A DNA stretch of 64,000 nucleotides from Chelonoidis abingdonii. Its lineage: Eukaryota > Chordata > Testudines > Testudinidae. The notes beneath the pieces were generated by a model. It ran no database searches, was not told the DNA's origin, and worked only from the letters and a program-made list of their open reading frames with translations. Below, in pieces: positions 46,938 to 59,759 of this stretch (within the stretch, counting starts at the first letter, position 1; each line of letters begins with the position of its first letter). Location of the stretch: the NCBI RefSeq assembly GCF_003597395.2, contig NC_133773.1, positions 72,321,972 to 72,385,971 of the forward strand. Direction: 5' to 3'. Position numbers and translations under genes: made by a program.

Positions 46938-48110
46938 AACTGCACAGCACAAGTAGTAAGCCTGGGTTACCTAAGATCTGGAGATCTGCCATGACCAGAT
47001 GGAATTCTGATCTCAACTTAGGATTGATAAGAGTCTCTCAAAGTAGGATAGGAATGTTTCTAACTGTTAACCCTTTCAATCTACAATAGCTGAGCTGAAT
47101 GGAGAGTTTTCCAAATATTATCACAATGGGGGAAAGGGAGAGGGGAAAAGGAAGGGGATTTAAATTCCCAACTCTTATAAAGCTGGGTAACACATAGTAC
47201 CTATCGGTTTTACAAAGAGGCTCACTGTCACCTCAAATTGCTTAAGTCTGCTTTTCATGTTTATATTTAAATTAGCTTAAAATTATGTCTGGTGACTTTG
47301 GAGCCATGGCATTTTAGATTAGAAATTGTCTCTAAGTGAGAAAGAAATTGGAAGTAAAGCTTTAAGAACTTAGATATCCAGTTAGACACATTCAACAAAT
47401 ACTTCATTCAGTGTTTTATAGTTGAGTTCATCTCAGAATATGAATATTAAAACCCTGTATTGCAAGGATTTGGATTTTATAATGCAAGATAGCAATGCAA
47501 ATTCATTAATAGTCTAGGCCAGAAACACACTACCACAGTAAGGATGGTTGAGGGATTTATCAGTTCAGTTATTGAGCCTCCAGACTTTTAGCTAAAACAC
47601 AATCTAGGTCTACTACATTTATCTGAGGTCTGCTTTGGTATCTTTGAGAGTCATAGTCCAACTCCTAAAAAGCCAGTGTTCACATCATTAAATCTCACAC
47701 ATTAATTAAGCAATCTTGGTGATTTCTTCTCTATATTACATTAATTGTAACCAAGGCCAAGGACTGAATGGATATCAAATATTGAACTCATCCCTGAACA
47801 GTGAGACTTTTCCTGAACTAATGTAGACCATTTTTGTAATGAAGGTCACTTGTTGATCCGGGTTATGGTTTTGAAAGGTGTAACCTGTCTTCATGCCACC
47901 TTAAGACAAAGACACTGATAGAAACCTCTTAAGGATGCTTCACTACCTTACCCATCAGCAAAGGGTAGTGTAGCAATCATCGAAATTCAAACAGATAAGA
48001 TGTAAAAGAATTTGCCTGCTGGCAGCAAGATTAGCCCTGAAATGAAGAAGTGGCCAGTAAAACAGTACTCCTGGGTAAGGAGACTCATTTACAGCATCGC
48101 TGTCTCTTTG
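46938..48110. other. NEK1 intron, nothing identified
   Basis: No exon or repeat ends recognised. Confidence 0.5.
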
Positions 48111-48134
48111 ACCCAACCGCAGCAAGACTACAGG

Positions 48135-48377
48135 TCTGCTGGGGGGTGGGGGGACAAGTGGGGCAATTTTCCCCAGGCCCCACAGGCCCTGGCCCGGCGG
48201 CGGTCCAGGTCTTTGGCAGCACTGAAAGGCCCTCCGCTGCTGAAGACGCAGAGCGACTGAAGGCCCCCCCTCCGCTGCCAAAATGCTGCCGAAGACCCAG
48301 ACCGCCGCTGGGTCAGTACAAGCACCTCACCTCCACCACTTTGCCCCAGGCTCCCTGAATCCTCCGGGTGGCCCTGG
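48135..48377. mobile_element. GC-rich hAT-like MITE (tentative)
   Basis: A GC-rich island in AT-rich intron. The right end gctccctgaatcctccgggt, ggccctg is, read on the minus strand, cagggccacccggaggattc, a terminal phrase I know from turtle hAT-like repeats. The interior repeats tgccgaagac and ggtctttggcagc in opposite orientations. The left end (caggtctgctggggggtggg) is less certain and no target duplication was found. Confidence 0.55.
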
Positions 48378-48379
48378 TA

Positions 48380-49120
48380 ACGGGATCCCTGACTTGGTTG
48401 TATTTGTGGTGTGGGCTGGTGTTAGAAAACACAAATCCCTCTGCCTATTCAAAAATGAACATAGTTCAACTAATCAGTAGAACAGTCTTAAGTAAATAAA
48501 AGTTATTTAGTGAAGCTGCAGTATTGGGAAAAACTTTGCAAAGCAGTATTACATTTATAATTGAAACAAGTAGTGAGACAAAAGAAGATAACTCATCTAC
48601 ATGTTGTACCACTGTTCAAAAGTATTAACCTCCATGAAAGGTTAAAACTACTTGTTGATTTTAACTTTGATGTTGAGAGTTTATGCACGTTTGAAGTATA
48701 TCAAGTAAAAATTATTTTAATGTACTTAATTTAAAAACTTAATATGCAGATTATTGTAAATCAAGCAAATGTAGCTGAGACATAGTAGACAAACGATTAA
48801 ACTGCAAGCTGCTGAACAGTGCATAAAAAGTAAACATTATGAATTTTAGATGTACCTATCATTATTTTCCAGTTCTTATCTACTTAAATTTATAACTTCA
48901 CAATAAAATTTTAAGAACTCCTTCAATATGCAACTGTTACTATAAGATAATCAGCAACAGTTAAAAGTACTTTTTTAAACATGTCATCTGATTAATCATA
49001 AAACCAGAGAGTAAAATGTTTGACAATGAAAAACACTACATCTCACTTTTCAAAAGGATGTATATTCATAAACAACCATTATTAATACAGTAAAACAAAT
49101 ATGAAGACCAAATCCCATAC
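48380..49120. other. NEK1 intron downstream of E3, nothing identified
   Basis: AT-rich; no exon or repeat recognised. Confidence 0.5.
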
Positions 49121-49223
49121 CATATGTCCTTCAGCACGAGCTTTGTTTTGCATAGCTTCCCTCTTCCGTTGCCAGAATTCTTCAACTTGTTTTGCTCTTT
49201 CTGCTGCTACCCATCCTCTTTGC
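49121..49223 (-). CDS. NEK1: NEK1 exon E3 (coiled-coil start, ERAKQVEEF)
   Basis: This 103-bp exon has acceptor tgcctgag on the plus strand (ctcag read on the minus) and donor GTATGG directly after the ATG of ...GHM. It encodes [20 protein letters not shown] followed by [14 protein letters not shown], almost identical to mammalian NEK1 except for the first residues and Trp in place of Leu after VEEF. It begins the basic, alpha-helical coiled-coil region. The intron upstream of it, about 12 kb, is the largest in the window and contains the third DIRS remnant. Confidence 0.97.
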
Positions 49224-49503
49224 CTGAGTAATTGGAACATATGCCAATTAAAAGTTTCTGAATGCCACATTGAAAATGAATGTATTCACATACAAAAACA
49301 GGAGAACAAAGTCATCAACATTCTGTGAAGGCACCATCTAATAACATCTTTTACCAGCCAAAACAAAACACAGACATTTCAAGCGTGCTTGGTTTGCCCC
49401 CACTTTTGAAAAAGCAATTACAACCCACAGTGTTTTCCATCCACAGTGTGGTGTCTTACAACTTTGCTAATGTGGTTATTTTTACTAAAGCATGAAGTTA
49501 TTC

Positions 49504-49804
49504 CAGAGGTTTTCAAATTGTAGGTGGATCACTAGTGGCTCATAGAATATTTGAAGATGGTCTGCAGACAGCTGGCTGGTCACTTGACACTGACTGCTTA
49601 TTTCCAGCTGCTAAACATCATTAAAAGACAGCCAAAGATACAATACTTTAATGTGTAAGCACAATTGCTGTAGTTGCCAAGGGGTGTTATGCAACTGCAG
49701 ATGGGAGGTGGTGCATGCAAGTCTGACCTGGAAAGGAAATGGTGTATGAGACAATCTCTGTATTAAGATGAGGTGTATCCCACTGTAAAGTTTGATAACT
49801 ACTG
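49504..49804. mobile_element. hAT-like MITE upstream of E3
   Basis: The ends are CAGAGGTTTTCAAATTGTAG and CTGTAAAGTTTGATAACTACTG, inverted to each other (reverse of the right: cagtagttatcaaactttac). This is the CAGnGGTTCTCAAAC type of hAT end seen again at 59215 and 60400. Flanking 8-mers agttattc and ttcacttc match only partly, so it is an old copy. Confidence 0.7.
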
Positions 49805-52250
49805 TTCACTTCTTATTAACTGATTTGTGAGATAAAGAAATTCTGCCTCAATTCTATATCACTACATCATGTTAGCTTATATTACAATTTTACAGCACAG
49901 GTGTTTTCCCGAACAGGAAACTACTTTTCCAAAGACTAAAAATAAGACAACATGGTTGTCATGGCAAAGCAGTAGCTAGAAATTAAGACATAGAAAGTAA
50001 CATGATAAAATATTTTTTAGAAGAAAAAGTATGAATTTAGACAAAAATGACAAAAAGTATAATGGGTATAGTACCAATCTGGTGATTTATCACACATTAG
50101 AAATGTTAAAAAAGTGAATGAAATAACGTTGTAATGCAAAGATATTTTGGTTTTATTCCTGAGGATTTTACAAGTGAATCAATTATGGTTGCATCATGTT
50201 TTCATGTCTCCCTCATTCCTCTGCACTACCTAAGGCTGTAATATCAAAGAGCAAAATGTCAGGTTTCAACACCCCTCTGACACCTCTGTAACCCTGTTTT
50301 TTCTGGTGGCAGACAAGCTTCAAATCATGCTATTGGAAACAATAGTGTTCCAACTATCTCCAGAAATATAGTGCAAGTCTGAAATTTCATTGTTGTTTGA
50401 TGCTGTGAAAGACAAAGTAATATCATAGCTAGAAAACTGTCAATTAGACTAAATACAAATTCCATAATCAAATAAAAGTACATATCTAGTGTACAATAGC
50501 ACTATGTACAGCCAAAGTGATCATTAACATACAATACTGGAGAAAAAGAAACATTGTTCTACTACAAAAGCAAGCATCTTGAGCTCCAAAAACCATGTGG
50601 TATAGTTCAGTCTTTTTGAAGTTTTAGTGCACATCAAGATCATTACTTACTGTTTGCTGTAAGCATGATGAAAACTAACTAAAAATAAATGTTCTTTTTA
50701 TGAGGCTCTAGAACTACATGTAGCCAACCAGAAGAAGCTTGTTTACGATCATATATTGTATACAAATGTCAATATTTGACAGGCAGCAAGGTTCACTCAA
50801 ATATCACTAGTAATATGAATTTGTAATCATTTAGACCCACAATGTGTGCTGTAGGAATGGAATATATTATACAAAGACAACAGTTTTAAGATCTAGTGAA
50901 AGGCTCTGTTCAACTACATGTAAAGTTTTTCAGTCACTTAGATATATGCATGAACTAATTTAAAAATAAATACAACTGAACTACTGTTCTTTTAGCAAGT
51001 TTCTTGTTTTAACCAACCATCCTACTCTCATATTCTTGCAGTTCACCTTTAGTTGAAAACATCACACACAAGTGAACTATTACTAAGTCAAACAGTGTAA
51101 TGCTTATAGGAATACACTGAATAGTTCACACATTTTTGAGAATAATAGCATGGTTTAAGTATAAAGATGATCCAATTTGTAAATGAAAACACTCTGAAAA
51201 GTTGAGATCTAGAAGAGATCATATTCAACCCTATTCTTTCCTCACCCTGGTTGGCCTTAATTTCTTGAAATCTTTTTGGTCCTACCTAGACTTGAAAAAA
51301 TTGGAATGTTTGAAACCATATTAATTAACATGAGATGTTTAACAGACATGTTTTTAAAGCGCTAGCGCAGACAGTATTTAAACCTTTAAAATATTTTGGC
51401 TGGTCATATTCAGACTAGTGGTTAAAAATGCTAGTTAAAATATATGTTAGGTAACATGTTTCAACCAGTGTTTTTAAAAAACATAACCTATTTTCCTAGT
51501 CTAGACAAGGCCTGGGGAGAAGGAAGGAGGGAAATAGGTAGCAGAGATAGAAAAAATTAAGTCAAGATGGTAGCACATGTAACTGAGTAGATGCCCAGTT
51601 ATTGGGTGCAGCAGGAAAAACGTTAACTACATCACAAAGGCTCAAGTTACTGCATAGGAAACAGTAACCAAAACAGTGAATGTCATTACCATCATGATCG
51701 TGGCAAATCCTAAAAGGAAATGGCCTCCTTGCACATCAACCACCACCCACTTTGATCTCTGGAGAAAGTGCTGTAGGTGATCTTGGCAGTACATTCGAAA
51801 ACTTACTGTGACACCGAAACTTCTGATGCCCAACATGGTTGCTGGCCATGCAGTGGCACTCTGATATGTATGCTTTGAAGTGCAGCTGTGTTGCATTATC
51901 TAATACAATATCCATACAAGAAAGCTGCTGGAACCAAACCAGTGCTAGTGGAGGCCATTGTTGGGTTTGGCTTTATTTTTGATCTTCTGCTACTTGATAT
52001 GAATCAGCTGATGAAAATGAGAAGAACTGCACACATCAATCTGGTGTTCTTTAGCCTTGCCCAGCACCCATGTTTCACTTCGATTCTAACACCTGAATAC
52101 TCTCTTCATTAACATTCATTTGATCTAGGGTTATTTAATTAAATGTAGAATGTAGAAATAATCTAATAGTAAAAACAGCATGATATAGGCAGATGAAAAC
52201 AATACCAATACCAATACCATCTCCTTTCATTTCTATTAGCATACAAATTA
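49805..52250. other. NEK1 intron, mostly unassigned
   Basis: AT-rich to 51500. At 51640-52110 two facing open frames (84 codons minus, 74 codons plus) occupy a stretch of less AT-rich sequence, possibly an old repeat or processed fragment. I could not identify either. Confidence 0.4.
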
Positions 52251-52841
52251 ATTAGTTTGAATGCATACTAACACTTAACCCTTCTTTGATGTTCACATAC
52301 AAATTAATTGTCCTGAGACACTGACATGCGCTGGCACCTGGCCTGTCAGCCTCACAGAAGGTTTCCTAGAGAAACTACAGAATGGAGTGTGCATACAGCT
52401 TGTCAGGCGACTGCATGTCCACTGGTTGGAAACATGATCTAATGCACTGGACAATCCAACTAAATCCAAGTAGAAACAGCTTGCCCTTTGACCCTGTGTA
52501 TGCAAGGAAGAGCCTGGGTGATTGTGTTTTGTCCTGGTAGAATAAAATGGCTCTACATACATCAAGAGTACACAATCTTTGCTCTGCTCTACCAGCATGA
52601 TACTTGGTAAAGAATACAAGTGGATGTTTTCATTAGTGTGGAATTCAGACACCAACTTCGGGAAGAAGTCTCTGAGACCACATCCCAGATTGTCAGTATG
52701 AATGATAGGATAACATTTATAGTGTAAGATGGCCTGCTATCTGGGTTTGCATTCTCCAACTTCTAGCAGATTTGACTGCCAAGAGGAAGGCCAATTTCAT
52801 AGAAAGGTAGGGTAAAGCGTATGTAATCACAGGCTAGAAGG

Positions 52842-52856
52842 TTGGGGGGGGGGGGA
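52842..52856. repeat. Poly-G run
   Basis: An uninterrupted run of G (about 13) in the third DIRS remnant, likely to be length-variable and hard to sequence. Confidence 0.8.
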
Positions 52857-54999
52857 AAACCACCAGCTTCAGAAGGAAAAAGTTAAGATCCCAAGTTGGG
52901 GCCGGACTTCTGAAAAGTAAGAATAGCCTCAAGATGCTCTTCAGTAAGTTGTTCGCCAGAGGATGAGAGAAAACTGGTTATAGGTGAGTAAATTGCAGAA
53001 ACAGTCACCAAGTGAACCTGGAGTGAGCTTAGCAAGTGACCAGAGTTTTTTCTTCAAGTGCAGGAGGCAGCCCAGAATCTATAGTATTCCAGAATGCATA
53101 GGGGAAGACTGATGCTGTAAAGCTCCATTTGTAAATCTAGAGAAGTACGCGGACCTAGTGGAAGTTTTCCTGCTATTAATAAGGATTTTCTAAATATCCT
53201 GTGAGCAGACCAACTCCACTAGTGTCAACCAGCCAGCATCCATGCTACCAGGTGGAGAGCACTCATGTTTGGGTGCAAAGGGTCAAGCCCCAATTGCGGA
53301 CTACAAAATTGAGGATTGAGTCTAGGGGGACTGATGGTACCAGGGAGAGGTTGTAGAAGTCCCTGAACCACATCTGCATCAGCCACAATGCTATGAGGGT
53401 GAAGGGTTAAAATCCATGTGCATTTTATATAACCTGGTATATGGATTGTGCCAGCTTTTTTCCAGACCCAAAGTCCTGAGTTTGGTCAAGAGACCAAAGG
53501 CCTAGCAGATAGTGATCAGCGAAGAGAAAGCTGGGGCAAACAGATAACCTTGCTTTTGCTAAAATAAGCCTAGCCAGCAAATTGCCAGGTGTTGGAGTCG
53601 AGTACTGAATAACTGTGTCTTATTCAGAGTTGCAAATTGAACAAAGAAGCTCTGTTTCTGTTGTGTTAGTTTCTTTTGTAGGGAAATGTTCTTCCCACAT
53701 ATCCAACCTTGAGTTTATGAAAGATTAGGACATGTCAGTATAAAATATGGCCTCCTCCCACTTCCCTTTCCAAGAGACCAAGGTCTGCCTTAAGTCACAA
53801 AGGAGATAATCTTTATTGCCATATACTTTCACTGTTTCTTTCCTTTAACCCCTAGGAATGAATCTGTTGGACAATCAGAGGAGTTGCTTCATTCCTATGG
53901 ACCCCAAATCAAAAGTCAACATTTTTATTTATTTATATATATTTTATACTAATATTTATCCAAGTATTAATTAAATTTTAACTCGTTAACGTGAGACCGT
54001 GGGCGGAAACATCATGTAACCTTTTAACCATTGGCTACTGTGCTATCTTGTCTTGCTGCTAGACCTATCTGGGGTTGTAGAACTGCCTACCCCGTCACTT
54101 TCCCCCACCCATAAAAAAAAATATCCATATATTCTATTCTAATGAATTGATTAACAGTGTCTCTGAGCCTAATAAGCAAGGTGACACACCATCCGCGCTG
54201 TATGTAATCAGCTCCTACGCTTGACCTCTACACAGTGTGGATTTATGTTTCTCCACTCTGGTTTTCTCTTGCCTGATCTTCCACAGAACACTCAGAAGCA
54301 GAGGGATGGAAGGAAACATATTTAGGTCCTCTATTCAAGGGAGGAGAAAGGCATCCGAAAAAAAGCTGGGAATACGGCCTCCCCATGAACAGAAGCGGGG
54401 ACACTTGCTCTGCTTTCCCAAAGAGGTCCTTGTAGGGGGAGTCCCTCAAAAGGTTAAAGGTGTCCTGAAGAACTCTTGGATGGCACAACTACTCGTGGTT
54501 GTCACAAAAATGCCGGCTCAGGCCATCTGCCCTCATGTTGTCCACTCCTGGGAGATGGCTGACAAGGTACTGTTGTGTGACAAAAACCCAGAGTTAAATA
54601 TCCTCCCGGCATAAGGCCAAGGACCTGACCCCTCCTCATCTGTTTAAATAAGACAGCTGCCATGTTGTCAGACATCACCAATACTGATCAGCACTGAATG
54701 TCCAGAAAGAAGGCTATGCATGCTGTGGGTATAGTCATAAGTTCTAGAACACCAATTTGCAGGGCCCATTCTGTGATGGACTAGAGGTCCTAAGTTTTAA
54801 AGTTCCCCATTTGAGTCCCACATCCAAGCAAGGAGGCAACAACGATTATAGTCCTTCAGTGTGAACTGGGCTGTAAGGAACCCTCTTGCAAATGATGCAC
54901 TGGTCCTTCCCTCAGTCCAGTGACTGAAGGACTGACAAGGGGAGATGCTGTGACAAGGGTGACAAATATCTTGAATAAACCTCATTGAATTCAACTTGA

Positions 55000-55700
55000 A
55001 TTGAGCAAGGCTGAATTTAAGAATTTTATGAATTCATTGTTTTTAAAATGCAAAGCGTTTATGTACTATTGAGGGACTGTATGTATTTCCATGGAGGAGA
55101 GGGACTACAGCCCTCCAGGAACTAAAAGGTGGGTGTGGTTAGGCAAATTCACTTGATTTTAACACCTCCAGAGGGCTACCACTATTTGGAGAGGGTATGC
55201 TGGTTTAAACTGGATTCTTCATGGACCAGCAGACAAAGAAAGGACTGTTGGTTTAACAGCCTGAGTTAAAACTGACTCAGGGTCTTCTTTCTGATCCAGC
55301 AAATAGACAGGACCTCTGATCCAAGCAAGGCACCAATCAGGAAAGGGTTAGGTCTTTGGCCCGTTTGGGTGTTTGTTTTGAGCTGAACCTGCAATGAACT
55401 TGTAGCTACAGGAAAAAAAAAAAAATCTCTGAGTGAAGTTTGAAGGAGTAATCATCAAACAAAGCCCTTGTTGGAGTGCAGGAGAGAATTCTGGTAAGTT
55501 TATTAGCATGCATGTAAGTTCTTTTATTGTTTTTAATGTGTTTTCTCTGTAATCATTTTACCTTAAGAAGACAAGTGCTTGAATAGAAAGAACTGTGTGG
55601 TAACTTAACTGTTAGCATTATATGGCTTACCATCTCTGAGAGAAGCAAATCAGGCCTGCTTAGGCAGTCTATCATTTGAGGAATAACAGTGTAGGCAGGG
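55000..55700 (+). mobile_element. LTR-like insert within the third DIRS remnant (tentative)
   Basis: Between the RNase H and RT parts of the DIRS is a block reading gagctgaacctgcaatgaac, ttctctgtaatcattttacc, ttaagaagacaagtgcttga, aagaactgtgtggtaactta, agcaaatcaggcctgcttag. These phrases fit a turtle LTR family. Exact borders and target duplication were not resolved. Confidence 0.4.
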
Positions 55701-58249
55701 AACTGTTCAACCTGGAATATCCTGGTCAGAAGGGAGGAAGATGCAGGACTCTGCCCAACAGAGGTGATGGCTGGATGACCAAGGGGGAATAGAGTTTCAG
55801 TTGCTCTGAACTATGATAACCTTGATTGGATGACATCTTCTTGGCCAGAAAGCCAAGGATAGCCATGCTTCGAGCGGCCAGAAGCAGAGTCCAGTGTATA
55901 AAATAACAAATATATACGCTGCCACGAGACCCAGAAGCCTGAGGCAAATCCTCACCCATGTAAGGGGGTGGGGACTGCAGGTGGCAGCAGATATAGTATT
56001 TTATATGAAATCTGTCAGGCGGCAGGTTGGCAGTCACAAGACTGTGTTGAATACAGTCCCAATGAACTCTATTTATCAAATAGAATTTAAATATAGACTT
56101 CATTTTGTTTCCAAGGAGGTCTAGACAAGTGAACAAGTGTAGGATGGACACGGTGTGGTTCCAAACTTGAGACTGCATGTGGCCCCTGATGAGCCAGTCA
56201 ACCAAGTCTGGAAATATTTGAATGTGAACCCTTGTGAAATGAGCTGCAACCACTGCAATGCACTCAGTGAAAACACAAGGTGCTCTCAAAAGCCTGAAGG
56301 GCAGATCCCAATACTGTTGTTCAACACATACTTCAGGAAACACTATGTGGAAGTATGCATCCTTGAGGTCAAGAGAAACTACTTGTCTTTTTGGACCAGA
56401 GAGGGAATGATGGATCCAAGGGAGACCAGCTTGAGCTAGATAAAAGTATTGAACGCTCTGACATCTAGAATCAGACGAAACACTCTGACTTCTTGCAAGT
56501 AAAGAAATACCTTGACTAGAAGCCCCTTCCCTTGTACTGAAGGGGAACTTCTATCACATCCAGAACCAGAAGTGGCTATGCTTCATGTTGAAGCAGTCTC
56601 ATGGGAGGGCTCCCAGAAGAGGGTCAGCCTTTCTGGACCACAGCCAAAACGCAACCATCTGAGATGTTGGATCAGGTCTGTTGAAAGCAAGCCGGACAGT
56701 TGCGAAAAGGAAGAGAGGGTAAAGAACACAGAGTAACTGGTATGCTGTCCTCAAGCACCAAGACAAGTATGCTACCTGGTCAGTGCCACTGTGGGAGATT
56801 TAACAGAGAGGTTGCCCCCCTGCAGATTTCCTTCTCAAGGGAGACTGTCTGCATCCCTGGGCTTTGAGTTTTCTATACTTGAAGAAGGGCTGATGTTGAC
56901 AGGTAGAGTCTTTTCCCTAGGCATTGGCACCAACCGTCTTGGTACCAGACTAGATCAGGGTTTTGGCAATAGCCATAGATTGAGAAAGACACGATCAGTT
57001 TAACTGATACCGCAGAGCCCCAGCACCTGCCTGGAGAAGATTGGCAACTTCGCTGTGAGTCAATCGATAAGAGAGAACCACTTCTTGAAAAGAGGGTGCT
57101 CCTCCCAGAGGTATAGGGGGCACTTGGCCCAAAGACGGGGGCAAAAAGATTACTGAATCCAGGAACCTTAGTGGAATCAGAGGAAGGTACAGTTCTAAAA
57201 GGCATAGTGGTGCCAGGCCTGGCAAAGTAGTCTTAGGTGATGATATGTCTGGTACCAGGGTAGAGCTTCTGCACAGTACCATGGCTGCCAGTGGCCACTC
57301 TGATGTCTTGGTACCAAGGACACTAAAGTGACCACAGACACAGTTGCTAGGGCTTCCAGTATGGTGGTTCTGTTCTGCTAGTACAGGCTGCAATGCTCAA
57401 CTAATTTTTTTTTTTTAAGTTTTGAAACACCTTTAATGACCAACAGTCTGGTGGTCTGATGCCTTGCAGTCAGATCTGGAGAGGGTAATTTTCCACTTTT
57501 CTCCTTAGAAAACATGCAACGTGTCTCTATGCTTTCTGGATGAGGAAGGCACCAGCTTGGGAGAGTCTTAGGCAGATGCCAGGTCAGAAATTGAAGCCCT
57601 CTGGACTTCCAAAAACCTAGACACTTGGAGTCCAGGGTCATATCTGTTCCATAATAAACATCCTCTGGCATGCCTCTCTCGAGCACTGGATCTGCTTTGA
57701 GAAGGACCTACAAATCTCACAGCACTCTGCACCATGCCCCTCACCAAGGCAGAACAGACACCTCACAGGATGAGAGGTTCTTAAAGCCCAGGGATTTTCC
57801 ATAGTCAGCCATGGTCGGCAACATCACCAGCGATGGAGGAAGAGAACTCTTCTTCCTCTAAGGCATCCTGAAGAGGTAACTACTGAAAAAATGCTGTAAT
57901 AGCTAAAGTAAAAAAATTTGTTGGAGGGAGTAGTTCCAACAGGTACCACTAGTGGTAGAGAAGGAACTGTCTCTCACAGGAAAGTTCTACCCTTTACACC
58001 TTCATCAAGTGTACAAGGAAGGGAAGGACACATGCATCATCCCATTAGATACAACTGACTGGAAATTTCTTCTATGTGCATGCACTGGATATACATTAAA
58101 CTAATATGAACTATGTATATGGACTAGCTCTCAAAGAAGAACCACATCTATCTTTCAAGCATCTTCAAGCACCTGCAATGATGCCTCCCAAATATTTGGC
58201 ACTTGCCACATACTTGATGTCCTATCCTGGCAGGTTAATTCAGAGCTAG

Positions 58250-59020
58250 GTGTGAACTCGACCTGGAAGCTGCTTGCTAGTGGAGAGGAGGAGCTGGAGG
58301 GTTCCTGGAAGCTGCAGTTCTCAGCATGCCCTGAAGGAAGGAGGCACCATGCAGGAAACAAGTCCGGGATGCAGAATCAGGCTGCTTCTCCCTCTGGATT
58401 CCTGGGCTCTGTGGGTTACGGGGTGCATGTGTCTGGCCTTGGGGAGGCCTCCGTGACTGGGTACTGGGGACTGGCATGGCTGGCCTTTGGTGGGGACAGG
58501 GTGCAAGTGTCTGGGCTGGGTGGGGGCCTACAGCTGAGCTCTGGAGGATAAGGGGTGCATGTGAGTGTCTGAGTGGGGGGAGATGACTCTGCAGCTGGGC
58601 TTTAGGGGGGTTCAGGTGTCTGGCCTGGGGGTACCCTGCAGCTGGGCTCTGGAAGAGGAGGAGAAGGAGGAGGAGGAGGGAGTATAAGTGTCTGGGCTGG
58701 AGGTGACCCACAGCGGGGATCTAGGGGGTAGGGGATGTAGATGTCTGGTCTCGGAGAGGTCTCTAAGGGGGAGAGGGGAAAAGAAGTGGGTTTCTTTAAC
58801 TCTCAATTGCTGGGAGGAAATTTTTCTATATTTTCTATATTCTGTATTTTTACAAACATAATTGCTGAGAGGTATTTTGAAATAAATTACCAAAATAATT
58901 TCAACTGGCCTGATTATATAATGTTATCTTGACAAAATAAAATATACAGAATTTTGAAGAATTTTAAAATGCTGTGCGCTGAATTTTTAGGGTTTTGGTG
59001 CAGAACTTCCCTAGGAGTAT
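58250..59020 (-). mobile_element. G-rich minisatellite element with AT-rich end, opposite copy of 4565-5193
   Basis: The G-rich block (gggctctggaggataagggg, gtgcatgtgagtgtctgggc and variants) is a degenerate tandem repeat of roughly 60 bp. It is followed by an AT-rich stretch ending tggtgcagaacttccctagg, agtat, the same terminal phrase as gtgcagaattccctcaggag, tat at 5172-5194. The order relative to the terminal phrase is the mirror of the first copy. (gag/gga)n occurs at 58659-58682. Confidence 0.6.
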
Positions 59021-59024
59021 ACCA

Positions 59025-59600
59025 GTCACTGCAGATATTGATCGATGGTGACAGAACGCAGCCTTGCCAAACTCCAGTGGAGATAGGAAACCATGCCACG
59101 TATCTGCTACTGACTCAAAAGCAGATTTCCATTCCATTACAGGCCTCTTCCCTCAACGACACTATCTTCCAAGGGATACCAAGGGAAAGTCAACAGCATA
59201 ATCTCTCTGTAGTTCAGTGGTTCTCAAACCGTTCTACTGGTGACCTCTTTCACATAGCAAGCTTCTGAGTGCAACGCCCGCTCTTATAAATTAAAAACAC
59301 ATTTTTATATATTTAACACCATTATAAATGCTGGAGGCAAAAGCGGGGTTTGGGGTGGAGACTGACAGCTCATGACCCCACATGTAATAGCCTCGTGACC
59401 CCCAACGGGTCCTGACTCCCAGTTTGAGAACCCCTGCTGTAGTTACTCTTTTCAGCCTTATCCTTTTTCAACAGATGCAGAATAAGCACCTTTCTTCCAG
59501 TCATCAAGGATGAAGATAGTGTGCCAGATGGCGTGGTAGAGCCTAAGCAGTCACAGTACAACAATAGTCTTACCTGTCTTCCACAATTCAGAGATAGTGA
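59025..59600 (-). mobile_element. RTE-like LINE RT scrap, split by a MITE
   Basis: The minus-strand reading WFPISTGVWQGCVLSPSINI at 59040-59100 is the RT block usually written SGVRQGC.LSPLLFN. Further upstream on the same strand, across the MITE, 59450-59560 gives a reading like IWHTIFILDDWKKG. Both are typical of RTE/L1-like RT. Too short and decayed to name the family. Confidence 0.5.
59215..59436. mobile_element. hAT-like MITE with perfect 8-bp target duplication
   Basis: CTGTAGTT is present at 59207-59214 and 59437-59444. Ends are CAGTGGTTCTCAAACC and AGTTTGAGAACCCCTG, inverted. The interior shares gtgacc..tttcacatagcaagc, tataaattaaaaacac and tttggggtggag.ctgacagct with the copy at 60400. 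Confidence 0.93.
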
Positions 59601-59759
59601 TTATGTGCTAATACACAAAAAGGTAAAGGACTTCATTAAACAGATATTTTATAATATGATATTAATGTTACAAATTTTAGGACTGAAAAGCCAGAAAGGC
59701 AAAGTTAAGATTGCATATGCAAGCTTAACTTGGTCCCCTTAGACATATCGATTATGATA

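Larger units (their letters stand above)
52290..58140 (-). mobile_element. DIRS-type retroelement remnant with RT, RNase H and tyrosine recombinase pieces
   Basis: Minus-strand order from right to left: a terminal phrase ttcttctttgagagctagtc near 58130; a gag-like Ser/Pro-rich frame at 56995-57393; RT downstream half at 55726-56343 (RAPCVFTECIAVVAAHFTR, FPDLVDWLIRGHMQSQVWN, LDLLGNKMKS; the usual YLDDWL reads LVDWL); an RNase H-like VLVMSDNMAA reading near 54670; and tyrosine recombinase C-terminus at 52375-52575 (TLDVCRAILFYQDKT, RLFLAYTGSKG, WIVQCIRSCFQPVD, KLYAHS). Many stops and shifts. A foreign LTR-like block sits at about 55000-55700. No clear left-hand inverted terminal repeat. Confidence 0.8.

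Noticed and set aside
55726..56343. A 205-codon minus-strand frame, the longest in the window
   Set aside because: It is DIRS reverse transcriptase downstream of the catalytic box, within a remnant with stops on both sides.
58277..58711. A 144-codon minus-strand frame
   Set aside because: It is an antisense reading of the G-rich minisatellite block, with repeated HLHP/PQ patterns from the tandem unit.
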